A stretch of 64,000 nt of DNA, taken from Thermococcus sp. Lineage in GTDB: Archaea > Methanobacteriota_B > Thermococci > Thermococcales > Thermococcaceae. Below the pieces are notes generated by a model, which saw nothing but the letters and a program-made list of their open reading frames with translations, ran no database searches and was not told the origin of the DNA. Positions 18,632 through 28,144 of this stretch are shown in pieces (positions within the stretch are counted from its first letter, which is position 1; every line of letters starts with the position of its first letter). Position numbers and translations under genes: made by a program. The stretch covers positions 19,824 through 83,823 of the forward strand of contig NZ_JACDNS010000009.1 in NCBI RefSeq assembly GCF_017656495.1, written 5' to 3'.

Positions 18632-19089
18632 TTTACGAAGGGGAATATAAAGGTGAAGGCTTGAAAATAGGGATAGTTGTAAGTAGATTTAACGATTTGC
18701 TTACTAAGGAGCTTTTAGATGGTGCATTAGACTGTTTTAAGCGACATGGCGTTGAGGACATAGACATCTTCAAAGTTCCCGGAGCTTTTGAAATTCCATT
18801 TATCGCAAAAGAATTAGCGAAGAAGGGAAACTACGACGCAATTTTAGCCTTAGGAGCCGTTGTTAAGGGCGAAACATACCACTTTGAACTCGTTGCCAAT
18901 GAGGTTGCTAAAGGAGTAGCTCATATAAACTTAACATACGAAACTCCCGTGATATTTGGCGTCATAACCGTTGATGACGAAATTCAAGGGCTGGACAGGG
19001 CCGGAATAAAATCAAATAAAGGCTTTGAATACGCTTTAGCGACCTTAGAGATGGCGAATTTAAAGAAAAAACTAAAGAAGATGCCTTAG
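18628..19089 (+). CDS. ribH: 6,7-dimethyl-8-ribityllumazine synthase RibH
   Basis: RibH condenses the two products of the upstream pathway to lumazine. The 153-residue protein has IGIVVSRFNDLLTKELLDGA, VPGAFEIPFIAKEL, LGAVVKGETYHFE and FGVITVDDEIQGLDRAG in family order. It overlaps ribBA by 4 bases. It is the last gene of ribD-ribE-ribBA-ribH and its stop overlaps the end of the convergent purO. Confidence 0.97.
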   Translation: MIYEGEYKGEGLKIGIVVSRFNDLLTKELLDGALDCFKRHGVEDIDIFKVPGAFEIPFIAKELAKKGNYDAILALGAVVKGETYHFELVANEVAKGVAHINLTYETPVIFGVITVDDEIQGLDRAGIKSNKGFEYALATLEMANLKKKLKKMP

Positions 19090-19688
19090 AGGTTTTTCAC
19101 CCCTCTTATTCCTATTTTAAATTTATCCCCAAAATCAACAACTCCAATTGCCAAAACAGGGTGAGCAAATTTTAAGTCCAAGACTCTTTCAGCTAGGTCA
19201 TTTTCGTCTTTAAAGTCTAAGCTCAGCGTTTCAACACTCTCAACGTTGTAAGTTGCCGTAAAGAATGCTTTTCCTTCATTGAGCTTAACTCTTTTGACCC
19301 AAAACTCATCTTTTCCCGCGAACCCTAAAAATGCCTCATCTTTGTCTCTTTGGATTATCCCGGCAATTCTTGGCGTGTTTAGGGCGTCTCTCTCATAGTC
19401 CATAGCATCCAAAACATGAATTAAGGCTTTCTTTGGCTTTTCCCACTCCAAAGCATGAGCAATAAATGTCGTGTGAGAGCCATTACTAACCACTGCATAG
19501 TCCCTGAAAATTTTCACAGCTGTGTAGCTCACATATGGATTAGTTGTCCCCGTTAGATTTAGCACGACAACTTCGTCTCCTCTAAGTTTTGCCGTTCTAT
19601 TGGGAAAAGAACGAGAGCTAACACGGTAGAAAGCGAAAGGCTTACCCTCCTTTAGCCCAACGCCCAGCATTCTCCCAACATACCTCAT
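19086..19688 (-). CDS. purO: IMP cyclohydrolase PurO (archaeal type)
   Basis: PurO closes FAICAR to IMP, the last step of purine synthesis, and is unrelated to bacterial PurH. The 200-residue protein has the archaeal family features YVGRMLGVG, FYRVSSRSFPNRTA, TNPYVSYTA, SNGSHTTFI and the NTPRIAGII stretch. It overlaps purP2 by 4 bases and is last in thiC-purC2-purP2-purO. It is the only IMP cyclohydrolase in the window, so if it serves the main pathway then that pathway depends on transcription of the thiC operon. Confidence 0.93.
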   Translation of the reverse strand: MRYVGRMLGVGLKEGKPFAFYRVSSRSFPNRTAKLRGDEVVVLNLTGTTNPYVSYTAVKIFRDYAVVSNGSHTTFIAHALEWEKPKKALIHVLDAMDYERDALNTPRIAGIIQRDKDEAFLGFAGKDEFWVKRVKLNEGKAFFTATYNVESVETLSLDFKDENDLAERVLDLKFAHPVLAIGVVDFGDKFKIGIRGVKNL

Positions 19689-20617
19689 GTTATCACCTCA
19701 TCTAAGCGGTTTTCATTTAACGCTAAGCGAATCTCTTTGGCAATTCTCTGACCCATCATTATTTCCTCACTCCAGTAGAGCGAAGAATACCAATGTTTGA
19801 CATTACTCCCACCGTCTATACGGGAAGCGAAGCCTATGCATCTAAACTCACCATCGTAAGCGAAATGCAGGGCAAAAGGCCCTATAACCCCCGGAGGCTC
19901 GAGTTTTTCCATTGCTTCAACGAAAGCTAAGCCGTAGTCATAAAGCTGGGGGAGGAGGGATTCTCTCAAAGCTACGGGTTTGTTTCCGACTATTGTATAC
20001 GGCAGAGCTTTGAAAGGTCCTCTCTTATTTGCATCCGCTATAACCAATCGCTCATCAACGCCAAAGAGCTCAAGCCTCTCTAAAATCGGTGAGTAGAAGA
20101 AGTGCACATAGATAAAAACCCCATTAACGAAACGCTCAATCCGATAAGGTTCTTTAATCTCATTAAGCTTTTCTTCGAGCTCTCTTCCGTAGGCTATGAA
20201 GTGCCCGCTTCCTCCTTTTGGACCCTCAATCCTAACGAAGTAAAGCTCGTCCTCCTTAACCTCGCTCGAATCACAGCTTTCAACCTGTGGGATGCCGGCT
20301 TTCTTTAACGCTTTATCAACCAATTCAAACTTTGTTTCCCATTTTAGAAACCTCTTGTTCCCAAAGAACTTCGCTTTACTCTTTTCAATCGCATCAATGC
20401 CAAGATAAGCCACAAAAGAGCCGTGGGGGACTATTATTCCATCATCAGCTAGTATCTCTTTCATGTCAGCAGTGACTCTAAGCTCATCAACTATTGGAAG
20501 CGAAGAGTAGAAGTTCTTTCTTTTTGGAGAAGCGTATAAACGGGTTTTGAAGCCTTCTTTCTTTGCACCTTGAATTATTTGGAGCGAGGAGTGAGAGGCT
20601 ATTGTTGAAATGATCAT
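19685..20617 (-). CDS. PurP paralogue (copy 2)
   Basis: A 310-residue member of the PurP ATP-grasp family, shorter than copy 1. It keeps SHSSLQIIQGAKKEGFKTRL at the N-terminus, the PHGSFVAYLG loop, VHFFYSP and a C-terminal RIDGGSN with QRIAKEIR, but the MSTGRRIA block of the other copies is changed. Family members carry out formate-dependent FAICAR synthesis; whether this divergent copy does so is uncertain. It overlaps purC2 and purO by 4 bases each, so its function is probably linked to theirs and to ThiC. Confidence 0.85.
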   Translation of the reverse strand: MIISTIASHSSLQIIQGAKKEGFKTRLYASPKRKNFYSSLPIVDELRVTADMKEILADDGIIVPHGSFVAYLGIDAIEKSKAKFFGNKRFLKWETKFELVDKALKKAGIPQVESCDSSEVKEDELYFVRIEGPKGGSGHFIAYGRELEEKLNEIKEPYRIERFVNGVFIYVHFFYSPILERLELFGVDERLVIADANKRGPFKALPYTIVGNKPVALRESLLPQLYDYGLAFVEAMEKLEPPGVIGPFALHFAYDGEFRCIGFASRIDGGSNVKHWYSSLYWSEEIMMGQRIAKEIRLALNENRLDEVIT

Positions 20618-21273
20618 TCAACCACCTCCAAAATCTCTTCCTGTTTCAAAACTCTCCCCTCTTTCATAACTCTCATGGTATCCCCGCTTATCTCATCAAT
20701 AATCAAAAGTTCACCGTTTTTCCGCCCAAACTCGAGCTTGAAGTCAATTATCTCGAGACCTCTGCTTTTGAAAAATTCTTTCAAAATTTGAGCAACTTTT
20801 CTTGTTGTTTTTTTCATCACCTCAATCTCTTCCCTAGTTGCAATGCCGAGCGTTTCTATGGCTTCTTCACAAATGAGAGGATCGCCTAAAGCGTCGCTTT
20901 TTAGCGTAAACTCAACGATGTTCAGCTCTTGGAGAGGCTTAACGAATTCACCATAGCGCCTCAAGAAGCTTCCATAAGCTTTGTAGCGGTAGATTACCTC
21001 GAGAGGTATTTTTTCAGCTTTTAAAAACTTCGCTCTTCTTTCGTCAATCTTCTCGACGAAGTGCGTTTTTACGCCGTTCTTTTCCAACAGTTTGAAGAAA
21101 AACTCCGTTTGTTTCAAAACTATACTTCCTTTGCCTTCTCTTTCCCCAATTACCTCGTTTCCTCCAGTGTCCTCCTTTTCACCAAAGCCCAAGATGTTAT
21201 CTTTAAAGTAAAAGATTAAAAAGTCGCCATCTTCGTAGACATCCTTAGTCTTCCCCTTGTAAATTAAACGCAT
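20614..21273 (-). CDS. Diverged SAICAR synthetase-like protein (PurC2)
   Basis: A 219-residue PurC homologue. It has the N-terminal YKGKTKDVYE, a central EVIYRYKAYGSFLRRYG and the signature DFKLEFG. Where the main PurC has ISPDTCRFWD this protein has ISGDTMRVM, so part of the substrate site is changed. It could be a second SAICAR synthetase or act on a related substrate. It starts on the thiC stop (1-base overlap) and is followed by purP2 and purO with 4-base overlaps. The shared operon suggests use of AIR-derived intermediates, which are also ThiC substrates. Confidence 0.85.
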   Translation of the reverse strand: MRLIYKGKTKDVYEDGDFLIFYFKDNILGFGEKEDTGGNEVIGEREGKGSIVLKQTEFFFKLLEKNGVKTHFVEKIDERRAKFLKAEKIPLEVIYRYKAYGSFLRRYGEFVKPLQELNIVEFTLKSDALGDPLICEEAIETLGIATREEIEVMKKTTRKVAQILKEFFKSRGLEIIDFKLEFGRKNGELLIIDEISGDTMRVMKEGRVLKQEEILEVVE

Positions 21274-22562
21274 TAAGCCTCACCTTTCTTTCTAAGCATT
21301 TCGTTGATAATCTTTATAGCACAAAGATCGCCACACATGCTGCATGCCTCTGTTGAGGTTGGCCTCTCCTTCCTAATCTCCATAAAGCGTTCTTTGTCCA
21401 TGCTAAGCTCAAACTGCTTCTCCCAATCCAATTCCCCTCTTGCTAAGCTCATTAGGTAATCTTTCATATAGTCTTCTTCAAAGCGCGTCAAATTAACGGC
21501 ATGAGCCGCTATCTTTGAAGCTATCACTCCCAAGCGCACGTGCTCCTTATCTGGTAATCCTAAGTGCTCCGCTGGCGTAACATAACAGAGGAAATCTGCA
21601 CCATTTAGAGCGGCTATCGCCCCCCCGATTGCTCCAGCTATGTGATCGTAGCCAGGGAATATGTCTGTAACTAAAGGGCCAAGGACGTAGAAGGGAGCAT
21701 TGTCCGTCGCGACCTTCGCTATCTTTATCTGCATGGGAATTTGGTCTATTGGCACATGCCCTGGTCCTTCAACCATCGTTTGAACTCCAAATTCTCTAGC
21801 TCTTCTCACCAAGCGTCCCAAAGTAAAAAGCTCGCTCATTTGAAGCTCATCACCAGCATCTGGCAAACCACCGGGCCTTAAACCATCCCCTAAGCTCAAA
21901 ACCACGTCATATTCCTTAGCAAGCTCTAGGAGATAATCATAGTCCTTATAGAAGGGATTCTCTTTTTCCCAATGGAGAATCCAAGCTGCTAAGAAAGTGC
22001 CACCTCTCGAGACCATTCCAACAACTCTCTTAACTCTTTTCATCTTTTCTACAACTTCTTTAGTAACTCCAACGTGAATTGTTGCAAAATCCACACCATC
22101 TTTGAAGTGCTTCTCTACTGCATTCCACATATCATCCTCGCTCATCTCAATGATTGGTTTGCCTTTTGCAAGCATTTCTTCGGCAGCTTGATAAATTGGG
22201 ACTGTCCCAATTGGCACATTTACAGCTCTCATGATTTTCTTTCTAATTTCATCTAAATCTCCGCCAGTTGATAGATCCATGAGAGTATCAGCACCATACT
22301 GGACAGCTATCTTGGCTTTCTCTATCTCCCCCTTAATGTTTATTATATCCCTTGAGGTGCCTATGTTAGCATTAATCTTCACCCTGACGCCAGCACCAAC
22401 GGCAACTGGCTTAACCCAGTCGTGATTGACGTTTCTAAAGATAACAGTGTAACCTTTAGCCACGTTCCTCCTGAGCTTTTCGGCACTTATGCCCTCCCGA
22501 TCGGCGATGAATTTCATTTCCTCTGTTATTATCCCACGTTTAGCTTCATCCATCTGGGTCAT
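21273..22562 (-). CDS. thiC: HMP-P synthase ThiC
   Basis: ThiC is a radical SAM enzyme that rearranges AIR to the thiamine pyrimidine (HMP-P). The 429-residue protein has NANIGTS near the N-terminus, the DGLRPGGLPDAGDELQMSE stretch, EGPGHVP and GPLVTDIFPGYDHI. The C-terminal cluster ligands read CSMCGDLC, spacing CX2CX3C, one residue shorter than the bacterial CX2CX4C. ATG 22562 is preceded by GGTGAC; an earlier GTG/ATG would lie in the promoter. It heads an operon with purC2, purP2 and purO and is divergent from thi4. Confidence 0.96.
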   Translation of the reverse strand: MTQMDEAKRGIITEEMKFIADREGISAEKLRRNVAKGYTVIFRNVNHDWVKPVAVGAGVRVKINANIGTSRDIINIKGEIEKAKIAVQYGADTLMDLSTGGDLDEIRKKIMRAVNVPIGTVPIYQAAEEMLAKGKPIIEMSEDDMWNAVEKHFKDGVDFATIHVGVTKEVVEKMKRVKRVVGMVSRGGTFLAAWILHWEKENPFYKDYDYLLELAKEYDVVLSLGDGLRPGGLPDAGDELQMSELFTLGRLVRRAREFGVQTMVEGPGHVPIDQIPMQIKIAKVATDNAPFYVLGPLVTDIFPGYDHIAGAIGGAIAALNGADFLCYVTPAEHLGLPDKEHVRLGVIASKIAAHAVNLTRFEEDYMKDYLMSLARGELDWEKQFELSMDKERFMEIRKERPTSTEACSMCGDLCAIKIINEMLRKKGEA

Positions 22563-22643
22563 TTTTGTCACCACATATAACAAGGTTTTTAAATTTCAAT
22601 ACTAAGTTTTAGCTGACCTTTATGAAATTTTCGGGTGATGGTG

Positions 22644-23402
22644 ATGCTGAAGGATATCGTGATAAGCAGAGCAATAATCGAAACCTATTTCAGAGAGCTT
22701 TTGGAACACTTAAACCTCGACGTTGCTATAGTTGGAGCCGGCCCATCAGGAATGGTTGCTGCCTATTATCTTGCCAAGGGCGGTGCAAAGGTGGCAATCT
22801 TCGAGAAGAAGCTGAGCATAGGCGGGGGAATATGGGGCGGAGCAATGGGCTTCAATAAAATAGTTGTGGAAGAGGAAGCTAAAGAGATCCTTGACGAGTT
22901 CGATGTAAGGTATGAAGAATTTGAGAGAGGTTATTATGTTGCCGATGCTATTGAAGCGGCAACAACGATAGCGAGCAAGACAGTAAAGACTGGAGTAAAG
23001 ATATTCAACATGATAGAGGTTGAGGATTTAGTTGTCAAGAAAAATCGCGTAGCTGGAATTGTCATAAACTGGACGCCCGTTAAAATGACAAGCCTTCACG
23101 TTGACCCGCTTACGGTTGAGGCTAAGTTTGTGATTGATTCGACAGGTCACGGGGCGCAGATAGCCCAGTTCCTCGAGAAGAGAGGTTTAATAGAGAGGGT
23201 TCCTGGCGAGGGTGCGATGTGGGCAGAGATGGGAGAGAAGCTCACGGTAGAACACACCAAAGAGGTTTACCCGGGCCTATACGTTACCGGGATGGCTGCC
23301 AATGCCGTTGCTGGAGCTCCAAGAATGGGGCCAATATTTGGGGGCATGTTCCTAAGTGGAAGGAAAGCAGCATTAGAGATACTTGAGAAGCTTAAGAAAT
23401 GA
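22644..23402 (+). CDS. thi4: Thiamine thiazole synthase Thi4 (archaeal, His-type)
   Basis: Thi4 builds the thiazole of thiamine from NAD and glycine. The 252-residue protein has the FAD/NAD fold DVAIVGAGPSGMVAAYYLA, SIGGGIWGGAMGF, DSTGHGAQ and GAPRMGPIFGGM. At the position where yeast Thi4 carries the sulfur-donating suicide cysteine this protein reads TSLHVDP, a histidine. That is the state known from methanogens, which use sulfide catalytically. Four tandem start codons precede the coding region; ATG 22644 best fits GGGTG. It is divergent from thiC, so both branches of thiamine synthesis share one 81-base regulatory region. Confidence 0.93.
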   Translation: MLKDIVISRAIIETYFRELLEHLNLDVAIVGAGPSGMVAAYYLAKGGAKVAIFEKKLSIGGGIWGGAMGFNKIVVEEEAKEILDEFDVRYEEFERGYYVADAIEAATTIASKTVKTGVKIFNMIEVEDLVVKKNRVAGIVINWTPVKMTSLHVDPLTVEAKFVIDSTGHGAQIAQFLEKRGLIERVPGEGAMWAEMGEKLTVEHTKEVYPGLYVTGMAANAVAGAPRMGPIFGGMFLSGRKAALEILEKLKK

Positions 23403-23465
23403 AGTTTTGTCTTTATTGACTTTTTCTGACTTCCTTTTCTGCTATTTTTAATCGCAAATTTTATA

Positions 23466-23506
23466 TTCAAGTTTTAACTTGAAATATATTGAAAACTTTA
23501 ACTTGA
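23466..23506 (+). promoter_or_regulatory. Palindrome and repeat at the pdxS transcription start
   Basis: TTCAAGTTTTAACTTGAA (23466-23483) has perfect 8-base arms. A partial copy, ACTTTAACTTGA, follows at about 23494-23505, two DNA turns further on. The TATA (TTTTATATT, about 23458-23466) ends where the palindrome starts, so the site covers the initiation point. A repressor sensing pyridoxal phosphate demand is the simplest reading. Confidence 0.55.
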
Positions 23507-23520
23507 GTTAGGTGATGAAC

Positions 23521-24522
23521 ATGTTTGAGATAATTGAGCGGAAGGGAACTGAACGCTTGAAGAGAGGATTTGCGAAGATGGTTAAAGGCGGAGTTATTAT
23601 GGATGTCACAAATGCAGAGCAAGCTCAAATTGCCGAAGAAGCTGGGGCTGTTGCAGTTATGGCTTTGGAAAAAGTGCCAGCAGATATAAGAAAAGCTGGC
23701 GGTGTCGCAAGAATGGCAGATCCAAAGAAGATTGAGGAGATTATGGATGCCGTTACAATTCCCGTTATGGCAAAGATTAGAATTGGACATTATGCAGAAG
23801 CTTACGCTTTAGAGGCCTTGGGTGTTGACATGATTGACGAAAGTGAAGTTTTAACGCCAGCAGACGCTTACTTCCACGTGGACAAAAGAAAGTTCAAAGT
23901 ACCCTTTGTTTGCGGTGCAAGGAACTTAGGAGAAGCAGTAAGGAGAATTTGGGAAGGTTCAGCGATGATCAGAACCAAGGGTGAAGCTGGAACGGGTAAC
24001 ATAGTTGAGGCTGTAAGACACGTTCGCTTAGTTAATGAGAACATCAGGCTTTTGAAAAGGCTGACAGATGAACAGATTTATCAAGTTACTAAAAAGTTCG
24101 CAGAGCCTTACTTGAGATTAGCTTTGGAAGTCAAACAAATAAGTGGTTTAGATGCTAGAATTTTAGAAAACGAACCAGTTTACGAGGAATACACCTATCA
24201 AGAGATTGTTGACGGCATTTACAAGATTCTACTCGAAATTAAGAAATTGCAAAGGTTACCTGTGGTTAACTTCGCTGCTGGTGGGGTGGCAACACCAGCT
24301 GACGCCGCATTAATGATGCAGATGGGTATGGATGGGGTTTTCGTTGGAAGCGGAATTTTCAAGAGCTCAAATCCAGAGAAGATGGCAAGGGCAATAGTTG
24401 AGGCGGTTAACCACTATGACGAGCCAGATGTGATAGCAAAGATAAGCAAGGACTTAGGAGAACCGATGAGAGGTCTCGATATAGCCCAGCTCGAAGTTCG
24501 CCTGGAGGAGAGAGGTGTATGA
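23521..24522 (+). CDS. pdxS: Pyridoxal 5'-phosphate synthase lyase subunit PdxS
   Basis: PdxS makes PLP directly from ribose 5-phosphate, glyceraldehyde 3-phosphate and ammonia. The 333-residue protein has [46 protein letters not shown] and [11 protein letters not shown], with the catalytic lysines in VMAKIR and the later [14 protein letters not shown] 23521 is chosen because GGTGAT lies just upstream; the GTG at 23512 is inside that site. pdxT overlaps its end by 4 bases. Confidence 0.97.
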   Translation: MFEIIERKGTERLKRGFAKMVKGGVIMDVTNAEQAQIAEEAGAVAVMALEKVPADIRKAGGVARMADPKKIEEIMDAVTIPVMAKIRIGHYAEAYALEALGVDMIDESEVLTPADAYFHVDKRKFKVPFVCGARNLGEAVRRIWEGSAMIRTKGEAGTGNIVEAVRHVRLVNENIRLLKRLTDEQIYQVTKKFAEPYLRLALEVKQISGLDARILENEPVYEEYTYQEIVDGIYKILLEIKKLQRLPVVNFAAGGVATPADAALMMQMGMDGVFVGSGIFKSSNPEKMARAIVEAVNHYDEPDVIAKISKDLGEPMRGLDIAQLEVRLEERGV

Positions 24523-25106
24523 AAGTTGGCGTTGTAGGAGTTCAGGGCGCTGTAAGCGAGCACATTGAAGCTGCTAGGAAAGCCATGAAAAATCTCAAAG
24601 TTAATGGAGAAGTTTTTTGGCTTAGAAAAGCTGAGCAACTGAAAGACGTTGACGCTCTAATAATCCCCGGCGGCGAGAGCACAACGATTTCAAGGCTAAT
24701 GATTAAAAACAACATCTTTGATAAAGTTAAAGAGCTTGGAGAAGAAGGATTGCCAATTATGGGCACCTGTGCAGGGCTAATACTCTTAGCAAAGCAAGTT
24801 GAAGGGGCAGTTGAGGGTCAGAGATTTCTCGAGCTTTTGGATGTGAAAGTTTCAAGAAATGCCTATGGAAGACAAGTTGATTCCTTTGAGGCACCACTAA
24901 AGCTAACTTTTGATAAAAAACCTTTCTTAGGGGTTTTTATTCGAGCACCAAGAATTCTCGAAGTCTTTGGGAAAGCAAAGCCATTTGCATTTTACAAAGA
25001 CGAGGTAGTTGGTGTTGAGCAAGGAAACCTTATTGGGCTAGCATTTCATCCAGAGCTGACCGATGATACAAGGATTCACGAATACTTCTTGAGGAAAGCT
25101 CTTTAA
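24519..25106 (+). CDS. pdxT: Pyridoxal 5'-phosphate synthase glutaminase subunit PdxT
   Basis: PdxT is the glutaminase that delivers ammonia to PdxS. The 195-residue protein has [26 protein letters not shown], the nucleophile region [11 protein letters not shown] and the C-terminal AFHPELTDD with the catalytic His and Glu. It overlaps pdxS by 4 bases, so the two subunits are made together. Confidence 0.97.
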   Translation: MKVGVVGVQGAVSEHIEAARKAMKNLKVNGEVFWLRKAEQLKDVDALIIPGGESTTISRLMIKNNIFDKVKELGEEGLPIMGTCAGLILLAKQVEGAVEGQRFLELLDVKVSRNAYGRQVDSFEAPLKLTFDKKPFLGVFIRAPRILEVFGKAKPFAFYKDEVVGVEQGNLIGLAFHPELTDDTRIHEYFLRKAL

Positions 25107-25120
25107 TTTTTTACATATTT

Positions 25121-25158
25121 TTGTTAAAATAAAGCTTAAAAATATAAAATTTTAACAT
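25121..25158 (+). promoter_or_regulatory. Purine-box inverted repeat upstream of purP3
   Basis: TTGTTAAAAT (25121-25130) and ATTTTAACAT (25149-25158) are perfect copies of the purD/purE pair with the identical 18-base spacer. The BRE/TATA (AAAGCTTAAAAATATA) lies between the halves. This tie to purD is the best evidence that purP3 belongs to the purine regulon. Confidence 0.7.
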
Positions 25159-25173
25159 TTTCTTGGTGAGTGA

Positions 25174-26175
<1,002 letters not shown>

Positions 26176-26261
26176 AAATGTTGATTGGTATTCATCTCTT
26201 TCCCAATGTGGGCATAAATTTATAAATTTATGAAATCCACGCAAAAGAAAAGGTGATGGTC

Positions 26262-27185
26262 ATGTGGGAAAGTTTCATTAAAGAGAAAATTAGGGAAATT
26301 AGAGAGACTGTTGGCAATGGGAAAGCAATAATAGCTTTATCTGGAGGAGTTGATAGCTCAACAGCTGCAGTTTTAGCACATAAAGCAATTGGAGATAAAC
26401 TTTACGCCGTTTTTGTGAACACCGGATTTTTAAGAAAAGGAGAACCAGAATTTGTGATAAAAACATTTAGGGACGAGTTTGGGTTAAACTTAATCTACGT
26501 TGATGCTCAAGAGCGCTTTTTCACTGCTTTGAAGGGTGTTACTGACCCAGAGCAAAAGAGAAAGATAATTGGAAAGACTTTCATTGACGTCTTTGAAGAA
26601 GTTGCTAAAGAGATAGATGCGGAGTTTTTGATTCAAGGAACAATTGCTCCAGACTGGATTGAAAGTCAGGGAAAAATAAAGAGCCATCACAATGTTGGTG
26701 GTTTGCCTGAAAGATTAAATCTAAAGCTGATTGAACCTTTAAGAGATCTCTACAAGGACGAGGTCAGAGAAGTTGCCAAAAAACTTGGATTGCCAGAGAA
26801 AATCTATAATAGAATGCCTTTTCCAGGGCCAGGATTGGCTGTTAGGGTTCTTGGTGAAGTAACTCCCGAGAAAGTTGCAATAGTTAGAGAGGCAAATGCC
26901 ATAGTAGAGGAAGAAGTTGAAAAGGCTGGCTTAAAGCCTTGGCAGGCTTTTGCCGTGCTCTTAAACGTGAAGACTGTTGGAGTTCAAGGTGATATAAGGG
27001 CTTACAAAGAGACAATAGCTGTTAGAATCGTTGAGAGCTTAGATGGGATGACTGCAAACGCAATGAACGTTCCCTGGGAAGTCCTGCAGAGGATAGCCTT
27101 TAGGATTACAAGCGAAATCCCACAAGTTGGGAGAGTTTTATACGACATTACAAACAAACCTCCTGCAACGATAGAGTTTGAGTGA
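26262..27185 (+). CDS. guaAB: GMP synthase subunit B (ATP pyrophosphatase)
   Basis: This subunit activates XMP with ATP and aminates it with ammonia from subunit A, making GMP. The 307-residue protein has the PP-loop [45 protein letters not shown] and the C-terminal [31 protein letters not shown] dimerisation end. ATG 26262 is chosen; AGGTGAT lies 3-9 bases upstream and the GTG at 26253 is within it. Archaea split GMP synthase into two genes; subunit A follows after 10 bases. Confidence 0.96.
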   Translation: MWESFIKEKIREIRETVGNGKAIIALSGGVDSSTAAVLAHKAIGDKLYAVFVNTGFLRKGEPEFVIKTFRDEFGLNLIYVDAQERFFTALKGVTDPEQKRKIIGKTFIDVFEEVAKEIDAEFLIQGTIAPDWIESQGKIKSHHNVGGLPERLNLKLIEPLRDLYKDEVREVAKKLGLPEKIYNRMPFPGPGLAVRVLGEVTPEKVAIVREANAIVEEEVEKAGLKPWQAFAVLLNVKTVGVQGDIRAYKETIAVRIVESLDGMTANAMNVPWEVLQRIAFRITSEIPQVGRVLYDITNKPPATIEFE

Positions 27186-27195
27186 GGGAGTAAAG

Positions 27196-27762
27196 ATGAT
27201 AATCATAATGGACAACCACGGGCAATACGTTCACAGAATTTGGAGGACTTTACGGTATCTAGGCGTTGAGGCAAAGATAATACCAAATACAACATCTCTA
27301 GAAGAAATTAAAGCCATAAATCCAAAGGGAATAATTTTTTCAGGAGGACCAAGCTTGGAAAGAACAGGTAATTGTGAAGCTATACTCAAAAATTATGAAG
27401 ACTTCAATGTTCCCATCTTAGGAATTTGCCTCGGCCATCAGTTAATAGCAAAGTATTTTGGCGGAAAAGTCGGGAGAGGGGAGAAAGCAGAATACAGCTT
27501 AGTTGAGGTCGAGATCTTAAAGGAAAATGACATCTTTAAAGATTTACCAAGACATTTAAAGGTCTGGGAAAGCCATATGGATGAGGTAAAAGAACTGCCA
27601 AAGGATTTTGAGCTTTTAGCTAAGAGTGAGTTCTGTGAAGTTGAGGCAATGAAACACAAAAAATTACCTATCTATGGAGTTCAGTTTCATCCCGAAGTTG
27701 CACACACAGAAAAAGGGAGTGAAATATATAGAAACTTTGCTGAGCTTTGTGGTGAACTTTAA
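27196..27762 (+). CDS. guaAA: GMP synthase subunit A (glutamine amidotransferase)
   Basis: This class I amidotransferase supplies ammonia to subunit B. The 188-residue protein has [11 protein letters not shown], the nucleophile [19 protein letters not shown] and the catalytic [11 protein letters not shown] 27196 with GGGAG six bases upstream is preferred to earlier in-frame codons that overlap guaAB. It ends the cofactor and purine block. Confidence 0.96.
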   Translation: MIIIMDNHGQYVHRIWRTLRYLGVEAKIIPNTTSLEEIKAINPKGIIFSGGPSLERTGNCEAILKNYEDFNVPILGICLGHQLIAKYFGGKVGRGEKAEYSLVEVEILKENDIFKDLPRHLKVWESHMDEVKELPKDFELLAKSEFCEVEAMKHKKLPIYGVQFHPEVAHTEKGSEIYRNFAELCGEL

Positions 27763-27850
27763 TTTCTCTTTTTAATTCACAATAGTAAAATAGAAAACTT
27801 TTTAAAGTTTCTATTCTTACTCTTTTTAAGAGTATTAATGAGGGTTTGAG

Positions 27851-28144
27851 ATGGGTTATACTATCTACTACAAAATAAAATTTAGAGACAGAAAAAGAGC
27901 TACAAAAGTGATAAAACCAATTTTAGAAGAACTCGGTTTCACTGTATATGAAAAGGGCACGGAAATATCAATAAGACCACCAACTAACTCCGTGGAACCA
28001 ATGAGAATTAAAGAAAATGAATGGCTTTCTGTAAAGACTTATAAACGGCAGCCTTGGACTGGGATTTATAAGCTACTGTTAGTCTCGCTTTCCTCTTTTG
28101 CTTCTGTTGAGGCCTTTGATGAGGAAGAGTGGTCACTTAAATAA
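27851..28144 (+). CDS. Small protein of unknown function, 97 aa
   Basis: I do not recognise this family. It begins MGYTIYYKIKFRDRKRA and has an alpha/beta pattern with IIKPILEELGFTVYEKG-like spacing, no membrane segment and no cysteine. GAGGG lies about 7 bases before the ATG, and a TATA-like stretch is upstream. Its last 79 bases overlap the convergent 255-residue membrane protein gene, an unusually long overlap; one of the two 3' ends may be less constrained. Confidence 0.65.
   Translation: MGYTIYYKIKFRDRKRATKVIKPILEELGFTVYEKGTEISIRPPTNSVEPMRIKENEWLSVKTYKRQPWTGIYKLLLVSLSSFASVEAFDEEEWSLK

Noticed and set aside
22622..22858. Alternative frame over the thi4 start
   Set aside because: Thi4 in the other frame has complete family motifs; this one is low-complexity and lacks support.
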